From an uncultured Muribaculaceae bacterium (lineage in GTDB: Bacteria > Bacteroidota > Bacteroidia > Bacteroidales > Muribaculaceae), in the NCBI GenBank assembly GCA_910587235.1, contig CAJUKD010000007.1, positions 35,797 to 99,796 on the forward strand: 64,000 bases of DNA, in the 5' to 3' direction. Below, in pieces: positions 10,701 to 19,158 of the stretch; position 1 is the first letter of the stretch; the number at the start of each line of letters is the position of its first letter. Below the pieces are notes generated by a model. That model made no database searches. It saw nothing but the letters and a program-made list of their open reading frames with translations, and was not told the origin of the DNA. The position numbers and the translations under genes were made by a program.

Positions 10701-11655
10701 AGGCACGGGAATCGGTCTGTATCTTGTGAAGCATTACGTTGAGATGCACCATGGCAGAGTTTCTCTGCACAGCCGTCCCGGGGAAGGAGCGACTTTTGTA
10801 ATCGAATTACCCCGTGGCATAGAAGACTGTCAGACCGTGAATCCGCCACTAATCGACGGTAAACCGGAAGATACGGCATCCGACAAGCGTCCGCGTGTGC
10901 TTGTTGTCGACGATAATGCCGCCATTGCCGCTCTTGTGTGCGATATGCTTTCCGATGACTATAATTGTGCCGTGGCCTCCAACGGGCGTGCCGCATTGGC
11001 GGTGGTTTCAACTTTCCATCCCGACCTTATAATCGCCGACGAGATGATGCCGGTGATGACAGGGCTTGAGATGAGCCGCAGTATAAAGTCGAATCCTATG
11101 CTGGCGCATACTCCTATTATATTGCTTACTGCCAAAAACGGGCCGGACATAGAGAACGAGAGCATACGCTCCGGAGTGGAGATGTTCATGTCAAAACCAT
11201 TCAAGGCTTCTAAACTGAGGGCGCGTGTCAGTCAGATGATACAGTCGAAAGAAAATGTCCGTAGATCAGCACGTATAGAAAGCATGACGGAAGCTAAACC
11301 TATCGAGGCCGAGTCGGACGATGAACGGCGTCTGGCATCGGTCACCGAAATCATAGAAGAGAATATATCGAATCCCGACATGAACGTGGCTTTCCTGTGT
11401 GAAAAAGCTTCTATACATCAGAAACAGCTTTATCGTCTGCTGAAAAAATATGTCGGGTTGAGTCCTGTCGATTACATCAGGCAGACGCGTCTGCGCAAGG
11501 CCGCGATGTTGCTCGAACAGGGGAAGTTCTCGGTCAGCGAGGTAATGTATATGGTCGGGTTCAGTTCGTCGAGTTATTTTTCGCGTTGTTTCGCCGCCCT
11601 TTATGGCTGTACTCCCGGACAGTACAAAGGCGAAAATCCGACAGCGAAGCCATGA
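7729..11655 (+). CDS. Hybrid two-component system sensor/regulator (HTCS)
   Basis: A 1308-residue one-protein signalling system. A signal peptide is followed by a periplasmic sensor of repeated propeller blades (recurrent GT..GL and DGxxWxGT motifs) at about residues 30-660, then a Y_Y_Y-type domain. A membrane helix spans about residues 761-780. Next come the histidine kinase dimerisation domain (His817 in NISHELKTPL), the ATPase domain (N box NNLLSNAVKYS, G box GTGIGLYLVK), a receiver domain (phospho-acceptor Asp1104 in IIADEMMP) and a C-terminal AraC-type helix-turn-helix. Such proteins bind an oligosaccharide in the periplasm and activate the neighbouring susCD operon, here divergent at 1-7.5 kb. 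All expected catalytic residues are present. Confidence 0.96.
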   Translation: MKNKILTILFLVSGIFSAVAVTTPPLSWHNCRIAGATRTVYSMHRSAASGRMYLGTNSGLFSFDGFDARAVRLGEDWFHAQVYAITELPDGRCFIGTNNGLFRLSHPADAGWPETLVPASGPFPEEIRTMVWWNSELWIGSLRGLWRYDPDKEKTERVSSTNLSHDAVYALMPAPDGRRLFIGTYDGLCCYDAFDEVFTHLPLAVGSGGNTFVNALAILQSSSLLLVGTEKGLIEFDMLSASSRRLTEFDGYGVKALAVDVSARRLIAGTENGLLIINPAEPNEMSVQCRHDSRNPTSLANNVVWSLFVDPYGNVWAGTEMGVSIANLDSPVTAVSLADITNRFDGQQVYSMLRDSHGDFWLGGTNGVIRIPDGAAPAQWFMPGNRMRDLSHSRVRRIYESSAGDLLVAGDGGLNRFDRAKGRFDNYRITDRSHRYMANWIYGVVEDTARAELWTGSYLGGVMATALDKFRPGGGTVVADSLLKCSNSSAGDLISDIVSDIRGNKWVLLFRDSTVYRIDAHSGISKSVDIKDATGYYPTAITRDRQGRIWVAHSYGAVMLGADGSIESKVDFSDIPSAIENEGVSAFAPVGKEIWVALSDGVRAIDTETMTSRMLSLPAKQYTSIYYDPKTRRAILGAVDELIVADPAGIRSLSEGYGHVCISHIETAEGEVAPDVDVVSLPYGRNSIDVFLTAENISGMSFPRFRYRIADLDSTWTILAEGDNRIRLSALPSGKHRLEMQINGIADSFRHININVASPWFMTWPAIAAYIFILAFIVSVLEFNQRRRHRRSLEAVERQAALEQVEERLSFLTNISHELKTPLSMIIGPLSRLRDAAAPVGEDTVRHNIDVAYDAAIRLNELIHRTVEINRLDVPTENMLIYSRIDAVEFCRSIFESYREAYPERHFVFSSDDASLPAEVDAVKLESILNNLLSNAVKYSHKDSTISCSVRNFGPDMEISVSDDGIGIPLSEQKLIFQRLYRSSASSDMSEGTGIGLYLVKHYVEMHHGRVSLHSRPGEGATFVIELPRGIEDCQTVNPPLIDGKPEDTASDKRPRVLVVDDNAAIAALVCDMLSDDYNCAVASNGRAALAVVSTFHPDLIIADEMMPVMTGLEMSRSIKSNPMLAHTPIILLTAKNGPDIENESIRSGVEMFMSKPFKASKLRARVSQMIQSKENVRRSARIESMTEAKPIEAESDDERRLASVTEIIEENISNPDMNVAFLCEKASIHQKQLYRLLKKYVGLSPVDYIRQTRLRKAAMLLEQGKFSVSEVMYMVGFSSSSYFSRCFAALYGCTPGQYKGENPTAKP

Positions 11656-11680
11656 TTTATTTCAACGGTCAAGCCATTAT

Positions 11681-11721
11681 ACAAAAAAACGCCCTGTCTA
11701 TTTAAAGACGGGCGTTTTTGT
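11681..11721. terminator. Bidirectional terminator between HTCS and clpC
   Basis: An inverted repeat (GCCCTGTCT / AGACGGGC core) flanked by an A-run on the left and a T-run on the right. It can end both the plus-strand regulator transcript and the minus-strand clpC transcript. Confidence 0.85.
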
Positions 11722-11740
11722 CGGATTTATAGGGAGTGAT

Positions 11741-14332
11741 TTATTCGGTGGACGCTGAACTGTCAGCAGTGTCTTCAATCTGGGCGATTACTTCTTCGTC
11801 GGCAGGAAGGACATGGGTTGTGATTTTTTCAGCGCTTTTGTCGTAGTCGACGAGGATTTCGGCTTTTTCACCTACGCTGCCTGAGAGAAGCAACTCGGCA
11901 AGCTCGTCCTCGAGGTACTTCTGGATGGCTCGTTTGAGCGGACGTGCGCCGAATTGCACATCGCAGCCTTTGGAAGCTATGAAGTTCTTGGCTTCCTCAC
12001 TGAGGCTTACTTTATAACCCATATCGTCGAGGCGGCGGAAGAATCCGCGAAGTTCTATGTCGATAATCTTGAAAATAGCGTCGCGGTCGAGAGAATCGAA
12101 TATCACTATATCGTCGATTCGGTTCAGGAATTCCGGCGAGAAAGCCTTGTTTAGAGCTTTTGAAAGTACGCTGTGGCTGTACTCGCGGTCAACTTCCCGG
12201 GTGGTGAATCCTACGCCCGATCCGAATTCCTTCAGCTGACGTGTGCCGATATTCGACGTCATTATTATTATGGTGTTCTTGAAGTCGATGCGGCGGCCGA
12301 GGCTGTCGGTAAGGCGGCCTTCGTCCATTACCTGCAGCAGAAGATTGAACACGTCGGGATGTGCTTTTTCTATTTCGTCGAGCAACACTACGGAGTAGGG
12401 GTGGCGGCGTACGCGTTCGGTGAGCTGTCCGCCTTCCTCGTAGCCTACATAGCCGGGAGGTGCGCCAATAAGGCGCGACACGCTGAATTTTTCCATGTAT
12501 TCGCTCATGTCGATGCGAATGAGGGTTTCTGCCGAGTCGAACAGATATTCAGCCAGTTTTTTTGCCAGATGTGTTTTGCCTACACCCGTCGGGCCGAGGA
12601 ACATGAATGTGCCTATGGGTTTGTTTGGATCTTTGAGTCCGAGCCGGTTGCGCTGTATGGCCTTTACTATCTTCTCGATTGCGGCATCCTGTCCTATTAT
12701 TGCGCTTCGGAGGCTTGGACCCATGGCGACCAGACGTTTGCCTTCGGCTTGTGCTATTCGCTGAACGGGTACTCCTGTCATCATGGCCACTACTTCGGCG
12801 ACACGTTCGGCGTCGACGACCTGACGGTTCTCGGCCATATCGTGCTCCCATGCTGCGCGCTCCTCATCCAGTTTGCGCGCAACGTCATTTGCTTGATCGC
12901 GCAGACGCGTTGCACGGGCAAAATCGTGGGCGTGGGCTGCTTCCTGCTTTTCAGCGGACAGGCGGCGGTGCTCTTCTTCGAGGCGGTCGATGGCTTCCGG
13001 CACATTTATATTTGTTATGCGGGCACGTGAACCGGCTTCGTCGAGAGCATCTATGGCCTTATCGGGAAAATTGCGGTCGCTGATGTAGCGGTCGGTCAGT
13101 TTCACGCAGGCTTCAAGGGCATCGTCGGTGTATGTCACTCCGTGGTGCGCTTCGTATTTCGGCTTGATGTTGTTGAGAATGACCAAGGTTTCCTCGGCGG
13201 TGGTCGGTTCGACCATCACTTTCTGGAAGCGGCGTTCGAGAGCACCGTCCTTTTCTATATTTGTGCGGTATTCGTCGAGGGTTGTGGCGCCTATGCACTG
13301 GATCTCGCCGCGGGCGAGTGCCGGTTTGAGCATGTTGGCGGCGTCCATTGAGCCTTGTGCGTTTCCGGCTCCGACGATTGTGTGGATTTCGTCTATGAAA
13401 AGGATGATGTCAGGATTCTTTGTCAATTCATTCAGTATGGCTTTCAGGCGTTCTTCGAACTCTCCGCGATACTTCGTTCCTGCAACGATTGATGCCATGT
13501 CAAGAGCGATGACACGTTTGTCGAACAGGATACGCGAAACCTGTCTGCGTATTATTCTGAGAGCCAGACCCTCGACTATAGCCGATTTGCCTACGCCGGG
13601 TTCGCCTATAAGAACCGGATTGTTTTTCTTGCGCCGGCTCAGAATCTGAGCCAGACGTTCTATTTCCACTTCGCGGCCTACGACAGGATCGAGGCGTCCT
13701 TCTTCGGCGGCGCGTGTCATGTCGTTGCCGAATTTGTCGAGCATGGGAGTGTCGCCGCTGCGCTGACGCCTGAATTTGGAACCTTCGGAGGAATTGTTAT
13801 CGCCGCTTTTTTCGGCGGCGCTCTCTCCGGCCGGTTCAGCGGTGGCTTCCATGGTTGGAGTTGTGCCTCCGTCTTTGTCTATGCTAAGGCCGGAATCGCT
13901 CATGGCGAGGTTGCGCAGCACTTCATAATTTATTCCCGCGTCCACGAAAGGACGTACCAGCGGCAGGTTGCCTGCTTCTTTGTTGTGGAATAATGCAAGA
14001 AGCAGATGGCGTACGTCTACGCGGTCATTTTTCAGATAGCGGGCTTCGAGGATGGCCAGTTTTATTATCAGTGTCACGATGCGGTTGTTTACACCCGGAG
14101 AGTCTTCGCGTTCGGGTGCGTCGAAAAGAGCGAGGTCAAGTTCTGAAATCATATCCTTGAGCTTGTTTTCGCCTACGACGCGTTGCATCAGCGTGAAAGA
14201 CTCCGTGTTGTCCTGCCCGAGTTCCAACAGCAGGTGCTCGGGCATTATAGTGCTGTTGTTGTGTCGTGTGCACTGGCTTCTCAGGCGTGAGATAAGCTCG
14301 CGTGCGCTATCGGTATATTGCTTGTTGTCCAT
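11741..14332 (-). CDS. clpC: ClpC-type AAA+ protease ATPase subunit / chaperone
   Basis: An 863-residue two-ring AAA+ unfoldase that feeds substrates to ClpP or acts in protein quality control. An N-terminal Clp_N repeat domain (about residues 1-150) is followed by a polar linker and the first AAA+ module (Walker A GEPGVGKSA, Walker B ILFIDEIHT). A short UVR-like middle segment, the second AAA+ module (GPTGVGKTH, VVLLDEIEKAHP) and the ClpB_D2-small domain follow. The short middle region favours ClpC over ClpB, which has a long coiled coil. The reading frame extends 26 codons upstream to 14410, but the MDNKQYTDSAREL start at 14332 fits the family better. The C-terminal tail is acidic and serine-rich. 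Confidence 0.92.
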   Translation of the reverse strand: MDNKQYTDSARELISRLRSQCTRHNNSTIMPEHLLLELGQDNTESFTLMQRVVGENKLKDMISELDLALFDAPEREDSPGVNNRIVTLIIKLAILEARYLKNDRVDVRHLLLALFHNKEAGNLPLVRPFVDAGINYEVLRNLAMSDSGLSIDKDGGTTPTMEATAEPAGESAAEKSGDNNSSEGSKFRRQRSGDTPMLDKFGNDMTRAAEEGRLDPVVGREVEIERLAQILSRRKKNNPVLIGEPGVGKSAIVEGLALRIIRRQVSRILFDKRVIALDMASIVAGTKYRGEFEERLKAILNELTKNPDIILFIDEIHTIVGAGNAQGSMDAANMLKPALARGEIQCIGATTLDEYRTNIEKDGALERRFQKVMVEPTTAEETLVILNNIKPKYEAHHGVTYTDDALEACVKLTDRYISDRNFPDKAIDALDEAGSRARITNINVPEAIDRLEEEHRRLSAEKQEAAHAHDFARATRLRDQANDVARKLDEERAAWEHDMAENRQVVDAERVAEVVAMMTGVPVQRIAQAEGKRLVAMGPSLRSAIIGQDAAIEKIVKAIQRNRLGLKDPNKPIGTFMFLGPTGVGKTHLAKKLAEYLFDSAETLIRIDMSEYMEKFSVSRLIGAPPGYVGYEEGGQLTERVRRHPYSVVLLDEIEKAHPDVFNLLLQVMDEGRLTDSLGRRIDFKNTIIIMTSNIGTRQLKEFGSGVGFTTREVDREYSHSVLSKALNKAFSPEFLNRIDDIVIFDSLDRDAIFKIIDIELRGFFRRLDDMGYKVSLSEEAKNFIASKGCDVQFGARPLKRAIQKYLEDELAELLLSGSVGEKAEILVDYDKSAEKITTHVLPADEEVIAQIEDTADSSASTE

Positions 14333-14522
14333 ATTTTTAAAATCACTGAAACGGGAAAAAGTTTTCGGTTCAGGTCGCTTTAATTTCTTTATCAACAATA
14401 ACTGTGCCAAAGTTGCGGTTTCGGTCGGTGTCAGTCGATATTTTCAGATGCTTATTATGAACGAAGTCTGTCGAGTTATGTTTTTTTAGTTAAACATCTG
14501 CCTATGGCATATTTTTTATCAC

Positions 14523-14530
14523 TATTTTTG
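14523..14530 (+). promoter_or_regulatory. -7 box for the RelA-like gene
   Basis: TATTTTTG matches TAnnTTTG and ends 30 bases before the ATG at 14561. The region between clpC and this gene is otherwise AT-rich and without ORFs. Confidence 0.6.
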
Positions 14531-14560
14531 TGCGATTAAACGTATTTCTAATCCGGATTT

Positions 14561-16765
14561 ATGGAAAATTCTTATTTCCACGATGATGAAAAAGAAACAT
14601 TGCTCCGCCTGACGCGTACGCTTATGTCGGAGGCCTGTTCTGTTATTGCTCCCGGCGACTTCAAGGCTGTTAAAGCAGCGATTGCCGGAGGTGTGGAAGA
14701 CGGGGCATACGGCCGTGACCGTTTCGGATTCAACCGTGTCAACATGCGTCTGAACACGGCTATAGCCTTGTGCCGCAGCCTAGGCGCCGACCGCAATATG
14801 ATTCTGGCTATAATGCTGGCCGATACAGGTAACGTGGACGCCGGCTGTTGGGGCACAGATGTGGAACGGCTTGTTTCGGGCATAAGCAAGGTGGCTTCGC
14901 TGTATAGTCGCAGCGCGTCTGTCGAGAGTGATAACTTCCGTAAGCTTCTGCTGACATTCGCCGAGGACATACGCGTGATAATCATAATGATTGTCGACCG
15001 TCTGGCGCTTATGAGAGCGATAAACCACCATCCTTCGGAGCGGCTGGTGCGCGATGTCGCCTACGAGGCCAATTATCTTTATGCCCCGCTGGCGCACAGG
15101 CTCGGATTGTATGCCATCAAATCGGAACTTGAGGATATGTCGCTGAAGTACACAAACCGCGAAACATATACCCGCATAGCCCGAGAACTGAACGAAACAA
15201 AAGCTCGTCGTGACGCATACATAGATACATTCATCGAGCCTATACGCCGAAAACTCGAAGCCGAGGGTCTGAAATTTGAAATAAAAGGGAGGACAAAATC
15301 CATCTATTCCATCTGGAACAAGATGAAGAAACAGCACAACGGAGTAGAGGATATTTTCGATCTATTCGCTATCCGTATTGTGCTTGATGTAGAACCGGAA
15401 CGTGAAAAAAGCGAATGCTGGATGGCTTATTCCATAGTCACCGACATGTATCGCCCTAACCCCGCGCGACTTAAAGACTGGCTTAGCATTCCGAAGAGCA
15501 ACGGCTATGAATCGTTGCATATCACGGTATATGGTCCGCAGGAACGTTGGGTGGAGGTTCAGATACGCACACGTCGTATGGATGCCATTGCCGAGAAAGG
15601 TCTTGCCGCCCATTGGAAGTATAAGGGAATAAAAAGCGAGAGCGGGTTGGATGCCTGGATGAACAACGTGCGTGATATTCTTGAAGCCGCTGAAACAGGT
15701 CCTATGGAGCTTATCAAGAATTTCAAAATGGACGTGTACTCGCGGGAAGTGTTCGTTTTCACCCCCAAAGGCGATCTTTATAAACTTCCGCAGGGTGCTA
15801 CTTTGCTCGATTTTGCATTCAATATTCATACTCGCCTTGGCACGCAGTGTGTCGGCGGCCGGGTCAACGGTAAAAACCATAAGCTCAACTACCGCTTGTG
15901 CAGCGGCGACACAGTTGAAATATTTACTTCGTCGACACAGGAGCCTAATCCCGACTGGCTGTCGATGGTCGTGACGTCGAAAGCACGTAATAAAATACGA
16001 GCTGTGCTGAAAGAGAACGAGAACCGTCAGGCTGAAACCGGACGGGAACTTCTGCAGCGCCGTTTCAAAAACCGTAAGATCGAATTTGACGAAGGGCGCC
16101 TGTCACGCGCCGTACCCAAGCTCGGCTTCAAGACCATTACTGAATTTTTCAGTGCACTCGGCCGTGGAGAGATTGATATAAATGATGTTTTGGAAGCATA
16201 CGTTTCCGTGGGTGCGGATAATGCTGCCGCATCTTCAGCTGAACGTGTGTCGGCGAGCTTGTACACTCTTCAGGCCGATTCGGGTGCCGATGTCGACGAG
16301 CGTAAGACCGACGGAGGTGATGTCCTTGTAATAGGAGATGACATAAAGGGACTTAATTATCGTCTGTCGAAGTGCTGTAATCCGATTTATGGCGATGACG
16401 TATTCGGGTTCGTTTCTGCGGAAGGTGTTGTTAAAATCCATCGTTCCGATTGTCCGAACGCATTGCATATCCGTGAAAAATATCCGTATCGTCTTATCCG
16501 TACACGCTGGAGCGGCAAAGTCGGCGCTCAGTTCGGGGCAACACTGCGGGTTGTAGGCAAGGATGATATAGGTATAGTCACCAATATAACCTCGATTATC
16601 AACAAGCAGCGCGATGTCACGCTCCGCAGCATCTCCATTGATTCCGATGACGGACTCTTTCAGGGGCTTCTTGTTGTCGGAGTAAACGATACATCTTCGC
16701 TAAATCAATTAATCCGTAAAATATCAACTGTAAAAGGTGTGAAAAATGTTCAACGTAGTAAATAA
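14561..16765 (+). CDS. relA: RelA/SpoT family (p)ppGpp synthetase with degenerate hydrolase domain
   Basis: A 734-residue RelA/SpoT homologue. The synthetase domain is intact (RTKSIYSIWNKMKK, EDIFDLFAIRIVLD, NGYESLHITVYG, EVQIRTRRMD). It is followed by a TGS domain (about residues 390-450), a zinc-finger-like segment (CCNPIYGDD, HRSDCPN) and a C-terminal ACT domain. In the N-terminal hydrolase-like region the HD signature is replaced (IMLADTGNVD near residues 84-93), and the upstream metal-binding His is not evident. I infer a synthetase-dominant RelA-like enzyme rather than a bifunctional SpoT. It acts in the cytoplasm in the stringent response. Its 3' end overlaps the next gene by 20 bases. 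Confidence 0.92.
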   Translation: MENSYFHDDEKETLLRLTRTLMSEACSVIAPGDFKAVKAAIAGGVEDGAYGRDRFGFNRVNMRLNTAIALCRSLGADRNMILAIMLADTGNVDAGCWGTDVERLVSGISKVASLYSRSASVESDNFRKLLLTFAEDIRVIIIMIVDRLALMRAINHHPSERLVRDVAYEANYLYAPLAHRLGLYAIKSELEDMSLKYTNRETYTRIARELNETKARRDAYIDTFIEPIRRKLEAEGLKFEIKGRTKSIYSIWNKMKKQHNGVEDIFDLFAIRIVLDVEPEREKSECWMAYSIVTDMYRPNPARLKDWLSIPKSNGYESLHITVYGPQERWVEVQIRTRRMDAIAEKGLAAHWKYKGIKSESGLDAWMNNVRDILEAAETGPMELIKNFKMDVYSREVFVFTPKGDLYKLPQGATLLDFAFNIHTRLGTQCVGGRVNGKNHKLNYRLCSGDTVEIFTSSTQEPNPDWLSMVVTSKARNKIRAVLKENENRQAETGRELLQRRFKNRKIEFDEGRLSRAVPKLGFKTITEFFSALGRGEIDINDVLEAYVSVGADNAAASSAERVSASLYTLQADSGADVDERKTDGGDVLVIGDDIKGLNYRLSKCCNPIYGDDVFGFVSAEGVVKIHRSDCPNALHIREKYPYRLIRTRWSGKVGAQFGATLRVVGKDDIGIVTNITSIINKQRDVTLRSISIDSDDGLFQGLLVVGVNDTSSLNQLIRKISTVKGVKNVQRSK

Positions 16766-17588
16766 GTACAGTTCGGCGGCACTTGGTGCCGTTATGCTGG
16801 CAATGTTGTCAGCCTCGTGCGGGAATGCAGAGCGTGATGCAGCCGAAGAGATGTCTGCTCGTTCGGCCGAGATGATCGAAGCGCGTGATTATGTCGGAGC
16901 GATATCGCTCCTTGATACGATCGATAACCGTTATCGCAGTCTTACCGATGTGCGCCGCACTGCTATGCGCCTGCGCGCGCAGGCTATCGAAGGCATGACT
17001 CTTGACAGTATTTCCGCCGCCGATATGCGTCTGGCCACTGCCCGTCTGGCTGTTGATTCTCTTGCTCCGGGTTTCCGTCATGTCGACAGTTCGGTTGGCC
17101 TTGAAGGTTATTGGCTGCCCGTCAAGGACACGGACAAGGTTCTTACATCGACATGTATACAGGGACGTGTATCGGACGACGGCCATTTTTATCTGGTAGC
17201 CAATCTTTCCGGACGTCGTATCGGTCTTAATGCTGTGGAATTTGTTTCCGGCAGTGAAAGTGCCGTTTCCCCGCTTGTGCCGTCTTCGCGTCTGATTTCT
17301 GTAGAAGGCTCGGAAACAATCAGCCTTAGTCCGGAAGAAGCTGATGAAATAGGGCATTGGTTGCTTGAACATCCGTCGGCATCGGCATACGTTCTTCGGG
17401 GAAGCAAGGCTTCGGTACGAGGTAAAATGACACCGGTGTTGTGTGGACGTATGATTGCTTGTGTCCGTTATGCCGACGCATTGCAGGAGTTGCGTGCCGC
17501 TTCGGTGCGCCGCGAAATGCTCGAACGCCGTCTGCAGATTGCCCGCGACCAACTCGCAAACATGCCCGTACCGCAGGAAAAGAAATAA
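16746..17588 (+). CDS. Unrecognised lipoprotein
   Basis: A 280-residue protein starting inside the end of the RelA-like gene (20-base overlap), which suggests translational coupling. It begins with a lipoprotein signal (lipobox LSASC, Cys at about residue 25). A helical region (about residues 30-90) is followed by a mixed segment with strand-like stretches, and the C-terminus is helical and charged (LRAASVRREMLERRLQIARDQL), possibly a coiled coil. I recognise no family and assign no function. It is likely anchored in the outer or inner membrane facing the periplasm. The gene is followed 11 bases later by a small membrane-protein gene. Confidence 0.75.
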   Translation: MFNVVNKYSSAALGAVMLAMLSASCGNAERDAAEEMSARSAEMIEARDYVGAISLLDTIDNRYRSLTDVRRTAMRLRAQAIEGMTLDSISAADMRLATARLAVDSLAPGFRHVDSSVGLEGYWLPVKDTDKVLTSTCIQGRVSDDGHFYLVANLSGRRIGLNAVEFVSGSESAVSPLVPSSRLISVEGSETISLSPEEADEIGHWLLEHPSASAYVLRGSKASVRGKMTPVLCGRMIACVRYADALQELRAASVRREMLERRLQIARDQLANMPVPQEKK

Positions 17589-17599
17589 GCGGAAAATAT

Positions 17600-17959
17600 A
17601 TGGAACCTATAAAAATCCGTCATCCGCGTCTGGACGCGTGGTACAATAGTTCGGTGATGAATATCGCCTCTATAGGGGCTGCGCTTACTCTGCTGTTTAT
17701 AAAATTCTATGGCTATAGTGTACTTGCCGGGATTTCATGTGCTGTTTTTTTTGCTGTACTGCTCGGCTATTCGCTATGGTATTGGGTAGGAGTCAAAAAG
17801 AACATCCCTCTTAGTCCGTTCCTGTCGGATATATCCGGAATATATGTTATTTATTTTCTGATTGTGATGGCACAGCGGGAGCCGTCGGAATGGTGGCTTT
17901 ATTTCGCTTTTTTTGCAGCTGTTGCCACTCTGTTTATATATCTTATCAGGAATAGGTAG
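17600..17959 (+). CDS. Small integral membrane protein
   Basis: A 119-residue protein with the likely ATG at 17600, 11 bases after the preceding stop. The frame is open further upstream, but that part is the shadow of the lipoprotein gene. Four hydrophobic helices are apparent: about residues 20-35, 38-58, 70-85 and 92-112. The N-terminus is basic and cytoplasmic in appearance (MEPIKIRHPRLDAWYNSS). No family is recognised. It probably ends the relA-lipoprotein transcript, since a strong terminator begins 12 bases downstream. Confidence 0.7.
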   Translation: MEPIKIRHPRLDAWYNSSVMNIASIGAALTLLFIKFYGYSVLAGISCAVFFAVLLGYSLWYWVGVKKNIPLSPFLSDISGIYVIYFLIVMAQREPSEWWLYFAFFAAVATLFIYLIRNR

Positions 17960-17970
17960 TTATTCCGATG

Positions 17971-18013
17971 AAAAAACGTCAGCCTCGGGTATCGTCCGGG
18001 GCTGACGTTTTTT
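17971..18013. terminator. Bidirectional terminator
   Basis: A strong inverted repeat (AAAAAACGTCAGCC ... GGCTGACGTTTTTT) with A-run and T-run flanks, placed between convergent genes ending at 17959 (plus) and 18034 (minus). Confidence 0.9.
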
Positions 18014-18033
18014 ATGGGAGCTGACGAGAGCGA

Positions 18034-18471
18034 TTATTCGGCTGCGTCGGCTTTTTCAGCAACCTGATCTTCGGCTATTTCTTCGTTTTTGAACTCAGTG
18101 ATACCGGCTCCGATAAGCATGTTGTACCAAGTGAAGAGTTTGCGGATGTCGGTATTATAGACCCTGTCTTCGTCGAATTCGGGCAAGATTTTGCCGAAAT
18201 ACTCGCGCATGTCTGTGTCCGATGCGAATGCTTTGATGTCGACCGGTTTGCATTCTGTGTGTTCCTTGACTTTTTCAAGAACGTCGCCAAGCGGCATATC
18301 CTCACCGGTGGTATAGATGGCTATGTCCGCAAGAGAGATCACGCGGTCGTGGGCATAGGCCGGCATACGTTTGCCGGTCTGCAGCGATTCGACAATCAGC
18401 GAGCCGCGTCCACGGCTGACAAGTTTGTAAAGACCGGGCTTTCCGGCAATAGAAAGGATTCCTTGTATCAT
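18034..18471 (-). CDS. DUF5606-type conserved protein
   Basis: A 145-residue soluble protein matching the Bacteroidota DUF5606 pattern. It opens MIQGILSIAGKPGLYKLVSR, then carries a small domain with IVESL and RMPAYAHDRVISLADIAIYT, followed by an acidic, alanine-rich tail that is probably disordered. No signal peptide is seen, so it is cytoplasmic. The function of the family is unknown; the N-terminal part resembles a small nucleic-acid or ligand-binding beta barrel, which is inference only. It has its own promoter box at 18511-18518 and is divergent from the gene at 18590. Confidence 0.82.
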   Translation of the reverse strand: MIQGILSIAGKPGLYKLVSRGRGSLIVESLQTGKRMPAYAHDRVISLADIAIYTTGEDMPLGDVLEKVKEHTECKPVDIKAFASDTDMREYFGKILPEFDEDRVYNTDIRKLFTWYNMLIGAGITEFKNEEIAEDQVAEKADAAE

Positions 18472-18510
18472 TTCAAAGTGTTATATTATTGTTTGAGCGT
18501 TATCTTCTTG

Positions 18511-18518
18511 CAAAATTA
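18511..18518 (-). promoter_or_regulatory. -7 box for the DUF5606 gene
   Basis: The minus strand reads TAATTTTG, 40 bases before the ATG at 18471. It lies back to back with the plus-strand box at 18551-18558. Confidence 0.55.
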
Positions 18519-18550
18519 ACACATTGGATTGAATAATTCCTCGAAATTTG

Positions 18551-18558
18551 TAACTTTG
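18551..18558 (+). promoter_or_regulatory. -7 box for the Yip1-like gene and smpB
   Basis: TAACTTTG matches TAnnTTTG, 31 bases before the ATG at 18590. Confidence 0.6.
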
Positions 18559-18589
18559 TGCGATAAACAGCTCATGATTTTATTGACCG

Positions 18590-19141
18590 ATGCTTGAATA
18601 TCTCAAATTGATGATGCAGTTGCTGCTCGTGCCGGTGCGCGGGTGGGAGGATGTGTCGTCGGCGTCGCCCGACCCTGATGAAATGCTTCGCAAAGGGCTT
18701 TATCCTCTTATGGGTGTAGCCGCGCTTTCTGAATTTGTAAGTTTTTTTTATGTTCGGGAGCTTTCGCTTGCCACGGTACTTGTGCGTGCGGTAGTGGATT
18801 TCGGAGCTTATTTCGTTTCATTGTTCATTACGCGACTGATATTCGATGTCTACCTCGCCCGCGAACTTGAGGGGGGAGAAGTGAATCGCAGAAAGTCAGA
18901 AACTCTGACTGTGTTTGCGATCGGGATAATGGTACTTTTCCGTATTATAGGGAATTGTCTTCCGGCCGATGTCAATATCTTTAAATTCCTGCCGCTTTAT
19001 CTGGTGTTGATTCTATATAAGTCCATACCTTATATGGGGGTAAGGCATGACCGAGAATTCGCTTTCCTCGGTCTGACATCTATTGCGACGGTGCTTGTCC
19101 CCTTGGCAATATATTATCTGCTTTATTTTATCGTTGCCTGA
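18590..19141 (+). CDS. Yip1-like integral membrane protein
   Basis: A 183-residue polytopic membrane protein. After an amphipathic start (MLEYLKLMMQLLLVPVRGWEDV) there are about five hydrophobic helices, near residues 38-55, 58-80, 105-122, 128-145 and 155-180. The opening LLVPVRGWEDV and the general layout resemble the Yip1 domain family found in many Bacteroidota, usually of unknown function. It lies 17 bases upstream of smpB and probably shares its transcript; no functional link to trans-translation is evident. Family assignment is tentative. Confidence 0.72.
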   Translation: MLEYLKLMMQLLLVPVRGWEDVSSASPDPDEMLRKGLYPLMGVAALSEFVSFFYVRELSLATVLVRAVVDFGAYFVSLFITRLIFDVYLARELEGGEVNRRKSETLTVFAIGIMVLFRIIGNCLPADVNIFKFLPLYLVLILYKSIPYMGVRHDREFAFLGLTSIATVLVPLAIYYLLYFIVA

Positions 19142-19158
19142 AAAATAATCACAATTTT

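Noticed and set aside
12173..13030. A 285-codon plus-strand ORF inside clpC
   Set aside because: It is antisense to a highly conserved AAA+ gene and has no recognisable motif; codon bias of the real gene leaves the opposite frame open.
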